From: Candidatus Fukatsuia endosymbiont of Tuberolachnus salignus
GTDB taxonomy: Bacteria > Pseudomonadota > Gammaproteobacteria > Enterobacterales > Enterobacteriaceae
NCBI RefSeq assembly: GCF_964030845.1
Contig: NZ_OZ034983.1
Location: 3,010,117-3,074,116, forward strand
Reading direction: 5' to 3'
DNA length: 64,000 nucleotides
This document shows, in pieces, positions 57,474 to 64,000 of this stretch (positions are counted from its first letter, which is position 1; every line of letters starts with the position of its first letter). The notes beneath the pieces are model-generated. The model was not told where the DNA came from and did not search any database. It saw only the letters and a list, made by a program, of their open reading frames with translations. The position numbers and the translations under genes were made by a program.

Positions 57474-59573
57474 TTGTATCTGTTTGAAAGCCTGAATTTG
57501 CTGATTCAGCGTTATTTGCCAGAGGAGCAAATTAAACGCCTTAAACAAGCCTATTTTGTCGCACGTGATGCTCACGAAGGGCAGCTGCGTTCTAGTGGTG
57601 AACCCTATATCACTCACCCTGTTGCGGTAGCCTGTATTTTGGCAGAAATGCGCCTTGATTATGAAACCTTGATGGCCGCATTGTTACATGATGTTATCGA
57701 GGACACACCTGCGACTTATCATGATATGGAGCAGTTGTTCGGTAAAAGTGTTGCTGAGTTAGTGGAAGGTGTATCAAAGCTTGATAAATTGACCTTTCGT
57801 GACAAAAAAGAAGCTCAGGCAGCAAATTTTCGTAAAATGATTATGGCGATGGTGCAAGATATCCGTGTCATTTTGATTAAATTGGCTGATCGTACACACA
57901 ATATGCGCACTTTAGGTTCGTTACGTCCCGATAAGCGCCGGCGTATTGCCCGTGAAACTCTCGAAATTTATAGTCCCCTCGCGCATAGGTTGGGGATCCA
58001 TCACTTAAAAACTGAGCTGGAAGAATTAGGTTTCGAAGCGTTGTATCCCAACCGTTACCGGGTGATTAAAGAAGTCGTTAAAGCCGCTCGTGGCAACCGC
58101 AAGGAGATGATCCAGAAGATTCTTACGGAAATCAAAGGGCGTTTGACTGAGGCCGGTATTTCTTGTCGGGTCTGTGGACGTGAAAAACATCTTTATTCCA
58201 TCTACTGTAAGATGAATTTAAAAGAGCAACGCTTTCATTCCATCATGGATATCTATGCTTTTCGTGTGACAGTAAAAGAAATTGATGTTTGCTACCGTGT
58301 GTTGGGTCAGGTTCATGGCCTATATAAGCCACGACCTGGCAGAATAAAAGATTATATTGCTATACCAAAGGCTAATGGCTATCAAGCATTGCATTCTTCT
58401 TTGATTGGCCCTCATGGTGTACCCGTTGAAGTACAAATCCGTACGGAAGATATGGATCAGATGGCTGAGATGGGGGTTGCCGCGCACTGGGCATACAAAG
58501 AAAGTGGATCCGGTACTACTGCCCAGATCCGCGCTCAACGTTGGATGCAAAGTTTACTGGAGTTACAGCAAAGTGCCGGTAATTCATTTGAATTTATCGA
58601 AAGTGTTAAATCTGATCTGTTTCCTGATGAAATCTATGTTTTCACGCCTGAAGGGCGGATTGTCGAACTACCAGCAGGTGCGACAGCAGTCGATTTTGCT
58701 TATGCGGTACATACTGATATCGGTAATGCCTGTGTCGGGGTACGGGTTGATCGTCAGTCTTATCCTCTTTCACAGCCACTTAGCAATGGCCAAACGGTAG
58801 AAATTATCACCGCTCCCGGTGCTCGACCTAACGCTGCCTGGCTGAATTTTGTCGTTAGCTCGAAAGCACGTGCCAAAATTCGCCAACTATTGAAGAGCCT
58901 TAAACGTGATGAATCGGTCGTCCTGGGTCGTCGTTTGCTCAATCATGCGCTAAGCACTGGGCGTAACCTGGCTGATATTCCGGCAGTAAATATTCAGAGC
59001 GAGCTGGATCGGATGAAGCTATCTTCTATCAACGATCTGTTTGCTGAAATTGGTCTGGGTAATGTGATGAGCGTGGTAATCGCTAAAAATCTGGAAGACA
59101 GTCCGGTCAATATTAGTGCGCTAGGCAATCGAAAATTGCCGATTAAAGGTGCGGATGGTGTATTAATTACTTTCGCAAAATGTTGTCGACCTATTCCAGA
59201 CGATCCCATTATCGCCCATATTAGTCCAGGAAAAGGTCTAGTGATCCACCATGAATCCTGTCGTAATATTCGTGGTTATCAGAAAGAACCCGAGAAATTT
59301 ATGGCAGTTGAATGGGATAAAGATAGCGAGCAGGAATTTATTGCCGAAATTAAAGTTGAAATGTTTAATCAACAAGGTGTATGGGCTAATTTGACGGCAG
59401 TAATTAATGCCGCGCGATCTAATATTCAAGGGCTGAATACCGAAGAAAAAGAAGGGCGGGTTTATTGTGCTTTTATTCGTCTGACGATCCGTAACCGTGT
59501 CCATTTGGCTAATATTATGCGTAAAATTCGTATCATGCCCGATGTAGTTAAAGTGAGTCGTAATCGCAATTAA
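57474..59573 (+). CDS. spoT: Bifunctional (p)ppGpp synthetase/hydrolase SpoT
   Basis: 699 residues starting at a TTG (MYLFESLNLLIQRYLP); no ATG gives the conserved N-terminus. HD hydrolase domain (AALLHDVIEDTPATY; LADRTHNMRTLGSLRP), synthetase domain (GREKHLYSIYCKMNLKEQRF; HSIMDIYAFRV), TGS domain (VFTPEGRIVELPAGATAVDF), the CRPIPDDPIIAHISPGKGL zinc-finger/helical part and a C-terminal ACT domain (KVEMFNQQGVWANLTAVIN). It controls the ppGpp level in the stringent response and probably tunes the rRNA promoter in this window. The trmH gene that follows it in E. coli is missing. Confidence 0.96.
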   Translation: MYLFESLNLLIQRYLPEEQIKRLKQAYFVARDAHEGQLRSSGEPYITHPVAVACILAEMRLDYETLMAALLHDVIEDTPATYHDMEQLFGKSVAELVEGVSKLDKLTFRDKKEAQAANFRKMIMAMVQDIRVILIKLADRTHNMRTLGSLRPDKRRRIARETLEIYSPLAHRLGIHHLKTELEELGFEALYPNRYRVIKEVVKAARGNRKEMIQKILTEIKGRLTEAGISCRVCGREKHLYSIYCKMNLKEQRFHSIMDIYAFRVTVKEIDVCYRVLGQVHGLYKPRPGRIKDYIAIPKANGYQALHSSLIGPHGVPVEVQIRTEDMDQMAEMGVAAHWAYKESGSGTTAQIRAQRWMQSLLELQQSAGNSFEFIESVKSDLFPDEIYVFTPEGRIVELPAGATAVDFAYAVHTDIGNACVGVRVDRQSYPLSQPLSNGQTVEIITAPGARPNAAWLNFVVSSKARAKIRQLLKSLKRDESVVLGRRLLNHALSTGRNLADIPAVNIQSELDRMKLSSINDLFAEIGLGNVMSVVIAKNLEDSPVNISALGNRKLPIKGADGVLITFAKCCRPIPDDPIIAHISPGKGLVIHHESCRNIRGYQKEPEKFMAVEWDKDSEQEFIAEIKVEMFNQQGVWANLTAVINAARSNIQGLNTEEKEGRVYCAFIRLTIRNRVHLANIMRKIRIMPDVVKVSRNRN

Positions 59574-59597
59574 CCTTGCAAGCCACGGAGTCTTTAA

Positions 59598-61691
59598 ATG
59601 AAAGGCCATTTGCTGGATACCATACCACTGCATTTGCTTTCGGGAGTTGGTGCAAATCAGGTTGCCAAGCTAGCCAGAATGGGTCTGGAAACCGTTCAGG
59701 ATCTGTTATTGCATTTACCCGTTCGTTATGAAGATCGTAGTCATCTTTATCAAATTTCTGACCTCCTTCCCGGTATGTTGGTAACTGTTGCCGGTGAAAT
59801 AACAGGCTCTGAGATCAGCTCTGGTCGCCGCCCTATACTGACAATTCAGCTCAGTGACAGTAGTGGTGTCATTGCTCTACGCTTTTTTAACTTTAATACC
59901 TCAATGAAAATCAGCTTGTCGGATGGCAAACAAATTATTGCTTATGGTGAAGTTAAACAGGGAAGATATGGAATAGAAATTATTCATCCAGAGTACCGTG
60001 CTTACGATGAAAATGTAGGTATCGAGTTGAATGATAGGTTAACGCCGATTTATGCCAGTACTGAGGGGATGCGTCAGGCTACCTTGCGTAAGATTATTGA
60101 TCAGGCACTTGATTTGCTAATTAGCGTTACTATTCCTGAATTGTTGCCGGTTGAATACAACGATACAGATTTCAGTTTACCAGAAGCTATATACATACTG
60201 CATAGTCCACCTGCTGATATTGAGCGAACTGTTTTAGAACAATGGCAACATCCAGCACAGTATCGTCTGATTTTAGAAGAACTCTTGGCCCATAATCTCA
60301 GTATGTTAGCTGTAAGGTCAGCGGTGCGGAATTATCGGGCGCAATCCTTGCTTCCCCCTCGACAATCCAATCATGCCTTAAAAAAACGTTTTCTAACGGC
60401 TCTGCCCTTTAAACCTACCCATGCACAACAACGTGTCGTTGTTGAAATTGAGCAAGATTTGGCACAAGATTTTCCGATGATGAGACTGGTACAAGGCGAT
60501 GTAGGATCCGGTAAAACATTGGTGGCTGCGTTGGCAGCATTACGTGCTATTGCTCATGGTAAACAGGTCGCTCTAATGGCTCCCACTGAATTACTGGCAG
60601 AGCAACATGCGGAAACCTTCCGGCAATGGTTTGAACCGCTTGGGTTATCTGTCGGTTGGTTAGCGGGTAAACAGAAAGGTAAAGTACGTTTGGCTCAGCA
60701 GGAAGCAATAGCAAAGGGGCAGGTTTCTATGGTGGTGGGTACTCACGCCATTTTTCAGGAACAGGTACAATTTTTTGGATTGGCATTGGTTATTATTGAC
60801 GAACAACATAGGTTTGGGGTTCATCAGCGTTTGGCGTTATGGGAAAAAGGAAAAACACAGGGTTTTCATCCCCATCAGTTAATCATGACGGCAACACCTA
60901 TTCCACGTACGCTTGCGATGACCGCCTATGCTGATTTGGATACATCGGTGATTGATGAACTACCGCCGGGTAGAACACCCATCACTACGGTTGCGATCCC
61001 TGATACTCGCCGCAGTGATATTATTCAACGGATTAAACATGTGTGTTTAGAAGAAGGGCGGCAAGCATACTGGGTCTGTACTTTAATTGAAGAATCAGAG
61101 GTATTAGGGGCACAGGCCGCAGAGGCGACTTATACGGAGCTGCAAGCCACACTTGTAGATATCAGCATTGGTCTGGTACATGGTCGCATGAAAGCACAGG
61201 AAAAGCAGGTTGTCATGCAAGCCTTTAAACAAGGTGCATTGCAATTATTAGTTGCAACAACGGTGATTGAAGTAGGTGTCGATGTGCCCAATGCCAGTCT
61301 GATGATCATTGATAATCCAGAACGTCTCGGTTTAGCACAGCTACATCAGTTACGTGGGAGAGTAGGGCGTGGAAGCATCGCGTCACACTGCGTATTGTTG
61401 TATAAGACACCACTCAATAAAATGGCACAAAGGCGTTTGCAAGTATTACGTGACAGTAATGATGGTTTTGTTATTGCTCAACAGGATTTGGAAATACGCG
61501 GCCCTGGTGAGTTATTGGGCACTCGGCAAACGGGTAGCACAGAATTTAAAGTCGCTGATTTGCTAAGAGACCAGGCATTGTTACCGGTTGTACAGGATCT
61601 TGCCCGTAATCTGCACCTGCAGTACCCTGAGCAGTCGAAAGCGTTAATCGAGCGGTGGTTGCCTGAGCGGGAACGTTATACTAATGTTTAA
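59598..61691 (+). CDS. recG: ATP-dependent DNA helicase RecG
   Basis: 697 residues. Remodels stalled replication forks and Holliday junctions. N-terminal wedge/OB domain (LPVRYEDRSHLYQISDL; TVAGEITGSE), Walker A VQGDVGSGKTLVAALAALRA, motif II VIIDEQHRFGVHQR, motif III TATPIPRTLAMTAYADLD, and C-terminal helicase motifs VIEVGVDVPNASLMIIDNPE and LHQLRGRVGRG. 24 bases after spoT. Complete and apparently functional. Confidence 0.96.
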   Translation: MKGHLLDTIPLHLLSGVGANQVAKLARMGLETVQDLLLHLPVRYEDRSHLYQISDLLPGMLVTVAGEITGSEISSGRRPILTIQLSDSSGVIALRFFNFNTSMKISLSDGKQIIAYGEVKQGRYGIEIIHPEYRAYDENVGIELNDRLTPIYASTEGMRQATLRKIIDQALDLLISVTIPELLPVEYNDTDFSLPEAIYILHSPPADIERTVLEQWQHPAQYRLILEELLAHNLSMLAVRSAVRNYRAQSLLPPRQSNHALKKRFLTALPFKPTHAQQRVVVEIEQDLAQDFPMMRLVQGDVGSGKTLVAALAALRAIAHGKQVALMAPTELLAEQHAETFRQWFEPLGLSVGWLAGKQKGKVRLAQQEAIAKGQVSMVVGTHAIFQEQVQFFGLALVIIDEQHRFGVHQRLALWEKGKTQGFHPHQLIMTATPIPRTLAMTAYADLDTSVIDELPPGRTPITTVAIPDTRRSDIIQRIKHVCLEEGRQAYWVCTLIEESEVLGAQAAEATYTELQATLVDISIGLVHGRMKAQEKQVVMQAFKQGALQLLVATTVIEVGVDVPNASLMIIDNPERLGLAQLHQLRGRVGRGSIASHCVLLYKTPLNKMAQRRLQVLRDSNDGFVIAQQDLEIRGPGELLGTRQTGSTEFKVADLLRDQALLPVVQDLARNLHLQYPEQSKALIERWLPERERYTNV

Positions 61692-61697
61692 ATAGAC

Positions 61698-62909
61698 CTA
61701 CCCTACGGCACCGAATACAGGCAATAATAGATAGATTTTGATAACCAGTGCATTGGCAATATCAATAAAGAAAGCACCGACCATAGGGACAACCAGGAAA
61801 GCAAGATGGGATGGACCAAAACGATCGGTAATAGCTTGCATATTGGCAATGGCTGTTGGCGTTGCTCCCAAACCGAAGCCGCAGTGTCCCGCTGCCAAGA
61901 CTGCGGCATCGTAATTTTTGCCCATCACCCGATAGGTGACAAAAATGGCATAAAGTGCCATTGCTAAGGTTTGTACTAGCAGAATAATTAACATGGGCAC
62001 AGCGAGCGATGCCAGCTCCCAGAGTTTCAAACTCATCAATGCCATTGCGAGGAACAACGATAAACTGACATTCCCTAACACTGACACAGCACGATCGAAC
62101 ACCTTGTAAAAACCGATCACTGATAGGCTATTGCTTAAGATAACACCGACGAATAATACGCAAACAAAAGTAGGCAGTTCAAACGCCGACCCTTGTAATT
62201 CACTGGCAATAAAGTTACCCACGACTAAACAGCTTGCGATCATCGCAATAGTCTCTATCACCACTAATGAAGTGATCATACGACCGGTATCCGGTTTTTC
62301 AAATGCGGAGAGTAATTCGCTGTCGTCAGGGCAACCCTCAGGCGTTGAGGAATGTTTCACCAGATAACGCGCTACAGGCCCGCCGATTAAGCCTCCTAAT
62401 ATCAAACCGAAAGTGGCACATGCCATAGCAACCTCTGTTGCGTTTCCAAATCCGTAACGTTCGGTAAACAGTTTACTCCAGGCGGCACCGGTGCCGTGTC
62501 CACCGGATAGTGTGATGGATCCTGCCAGCAAGCCCATCAGTGGATCCAGCCCCATCATTTTTGCTAGCGTGATCCCAATGGCATTTTGCATCAGCAATAG
62601 CCCAACGACGACAAAGATAAAGGTCATTAATAACCCACCACCATGGCGTAGACTGGCAAGGTTGGCGTTTAAACCGATGGTGGCGAAAAATGTCAGCATC
62701 AAGGGATCTTTCAATGACATATCGAAACGGATTTCCCAACCCCAAATTTGTTGCACTAGCAAGAGCAATACTGCTATCAGTAACCCGCCCGCTACAGGTT
62801 CAGGGATGGTGTATTTTTGTAGAAAGGAGACAGATTTTACCAGTTTTCGGCCGAGTAACAGAACCAGTGTGGCCGCAACTAACGTGCCATAGATATCGAG
62901 ATGAAACAT
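61698..62909 (-). CDS. gltS: Sodium/glutamate symporter GltS
   Basis: 403 residues from the ATG at 62909 (MFHLDIYGTLVAATLVLLLG), which matches the E. coli start; an upstream ATG would add ten residues. About ten membrane helices. Conserved SGGHGTGAAWSKLFTERYGF and its internal repeat AGHCGFGLGATPTAIANMQA are the two re-entrant loops of the ESS family that bind glutamate and sodium. Convergent with recG with only six bases between, as in E. coli. Confidence 0.95.
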   Translation of the reverse strand: MFHLDIYGTLVAATLVLLLGRKLVKSVSFLQKYTIPEPVAGGLLIAVLLLLVQQIWGWEIRFDMSLKDPLMLTFFATIGLNANLASLRHGGGLLMTFIFVVVGLLLMQNAIGITLAKMMGLDPLMGLLAGSITLSGGHGTGAAWSKLFTERYGFGNATEVAMACATFGLILGGLIGGPVARYLVKHSSTPEGCPDDSELLSAFEKPDTGRMITSLVVIETIAMIASCLVVGNFIASELQGSAFELPTFVCVLFVGVILSNSLSVIGFYKVFDRAVSVLGNVSLSLFLAMALMSLKLWELASLAVPMLIILLVQTLAMALYAIFVTYRVMGKNYDAAVLAAGHCGFGLGATPTAIANMQAITDRFGPSHLAFLVVPMVGAFFIDIANALVIKIYLLLPVFGAVG

Positions 62910-63244
62910 CTTGGTACTCCATCGATTAACATTATGCAAAAAACTTGTGCCACACTATAGGATAGGCGATGGCTTTATTATCGCCTACTAACCATCATGT
63001 GGCTTTCAGGTAAACTACCATGTTTTATTTATAATAAAAATCAACATATTAAAACTAAAAGGTCACAACCAATTAAATTCGGTCAAAATACTCGCTGAAC
63101 TATATCGTATCTTAACGTGTTACTTGATAACCTAAAAGTGATAAATCAGTATCAAATTTCATTCCATCTACTCCTTCTATATTTTGTATAAATATTTTTC
63201 TTTCTTTTTTTTTCAAAACGTTGACAAGATAAGTTATATAATTC
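62910..63244. other. Intergenic region between gltS and rnhB
   Basis: No gene seen. A possible hairpin TAGGCGAT/ATCGCCTA lies at about 62964-62988. TTGACA at 63221 and TATAAT at 63237 are only ten bases apart, too close for a sigma-70 promoter. In E. coli rnhB follows lpxB; that gene is absent here, so a rearrangement breakpoint lies in or next to this region. Confidence 0.4.
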
Positions 63245-63318
63245 CTCGAATGCATGAGGATTGCGAGCATTACGTAACGCCGAATTCACACTACTCAGTA
63301 GTTTTTACAAGAAGTCTC
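63245..63318. repeat. MITE family A, 5'-truncated copy before rnhB
   Basis: GCATGAGGATTGCGAGCATTACG, then CCGAATTCACA and TTTTTACAAGAAGTCTC, match the right half of the copy at 56924-57070. The left half is missing. It ends 17 bases before the rnhB start. Confidence 0.7.
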
Positions 63319-63335
63319 ATTAAAGTGTAAAAATA

Positions 63336-63983
63336 ATGATTATTAACAATATAGCAAATTCCTTTAGCAACTATAGTAAGGGGCGGGAAGCCAGATTTAT
63401 TTATCCTCAGGCTAATATGATCGCAGGCGTGGATGAAGTGGGTCGAGGCCCACTGGTTGGCGCAGTCGTGACCGCGGCGGTGATCCTTGATCCAGGGCAA
63501 CCGATCAGCGGGTTAGCCGATTCAAAAAAACTCAGTGAAAAACGACGCCTGGCACTCCACGATGAGATCATACAAAAAGCGTTGTCTTGGAGTCTTGGTC
63601 GCGCCGAGCCGGAAGAAATCGACCACTTAAATATTTTACAGGCTACTCTGTTGGCCATGCAGCGGGCGGTGGCTGGTCTGCATTTATCCCCTGATTATGT
63701 GTTAATCGATGGTAATCGCTGCCCCATTTTACCCATGCCAGCGCTAGCCGTAGTACGGGGAGACAGTCGCGTTGCTGAAATCAGCGCCGCATCTATTTTG
63801 GCGAAAGTAACCCGTGATCGGGAAATGGTAGAGTTGGATCGCCGCTTTCCGGGCTATGGTTTTGCACAACATAAAGGTTATCCAACCGCATTGCATCTAG
63901 AAAAATTAGCGGCTCTCGGTGCGACAGCATATCATAGACGTAGTTTCGCGCCGGTTAAACGGCTACTGACAATAAACCTCTAA
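63336..63983 (+). CDS. rnhB: Ribonuclease HII
   Basis: 215 residues. Removes single ribonucleotides and RNA primers from DNA. Catalytic motifs: IAGVDEVGRGPLVGAVVTAA (Asp-Glu), LADSKKLSEKRR, YVLIDGNRCP (Asp) and EISAASILAKVTRDREM (Asp). The protein has about 17 extra N-terminal residues compared with E. coli, where the start corresponds to FIYPQAN here; no start codon is present at that point, so the ATG at 63336, just after a MITE, appears to have been recruited. It lies away from lpxB, its usual upstream neighbour. Confidence 0.94.
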   Translation: MIINNIANSFSNYSKGREARFIYPQANMIAGVDEVGRGPLVGAVVTAAVILDPGQPISGLADSKKLSEKRRLALHDEIIQKALSWSLGRAEPEEIDHLNILQATLLAMQRAVAGLHLSPDYVLIDGNRCPILPMPALAVVRGDSRVAEISAASILAKVTRDREMVELDRRFPGYGFAQHKGYPTALHLEKLAALGATAYHRRSFAPVKRLLTINL

Positions 63984-64000
63984 TTTTTGGTGTCTTGATA

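Noticed and set aside
63221..63242. TTGACA and TATAAT as a promoter for rnhB
   Set aside because: The two boxes are separated by only ten bases, far from the 16-18 required for sigma-70; likely chance in AT-rich DNA.

Overview
The window reads as a chromosome segment of a host-associated Enterobacterales bacterium. The housekeeping proteins are close to those of Escherichia coli: a complete nuoA-N operon with the fused nuoCD typical of enterobacteria, the dnaQ/rnhA/yafS/gloB/mltD/yafD block, gmk-rpoZ-spoT-recG-gltS, pgi and rnhB. The genome also looks decayed: many insertion sequences, transposons nested inside one another, MITE-like repeats between and inside operons, and pseudogenes. Together with clostridial-type giant toxin genes this suggests a facultative insect symbiont of the Regiella/Hamiltonella kind. 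That placement is inferred from remembered protein similarity and was not computed.

Layout. Positions 1-12650 hold a tandem cluster of large cytotoxin genes related to the TcdA/TcdB family: the C-terminal end of one copy (1-1259), a heavily decayed N-terminal piece of a second (1375-2245), transposase debris and a decayed gene with a zinc-peptidase-like motif (2262-4680), then a nearly complete third copy (4718-12271) broken by one in-frame stop codon. A 521-residue repeat protein follows (12655-14220). Positions 14852-29917 are the 13-gene NADH:quinone oxidoreductase operon, carrying a MITE between nuoF and nuoG. Positions 30012-36421 are the dnaQ-yafD block, with a coiled-coil gene inserted between dnaQ and rnhA and flanked by a duplicated dnaQ 5' end. 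Positions 36466-43501 are an IS graveyard: an IS982 element containing IS5-, IS110- and IS256-family insertions, then an IS4-like/IS630 nest inside a second MITE family. Positions 43588-49002 are an rRNA operon (16S, tRNA-Glu, 23S, 5S, tRNA-Asp). Then come pgi, a 1556-residue non-ribosomal peptide synthetase (A-T-C-T-reductase), gmk, rpoZ, spoT, recG, gltS and rnhB.

Functionally, the window combines proton-pumping respiration, replication/repair and stringent-response genes with two possible host- or competitor-directed systems: the cytotoxin cluster and the peptide synthetase. The most notable points are: (i) the best-preserved cytotoxin is split from its N-terminal region by a single UAA and lacks key residues of both its glycosyltransferase and cysteine-protease domains, while a dead neighbour keeps the DxD motif; (ii) the peptide synthetase has two carrier domains but one adenylation domain and ends in a reductase; (iii) the insertion history of the IS nest can be read directly from target duplications.
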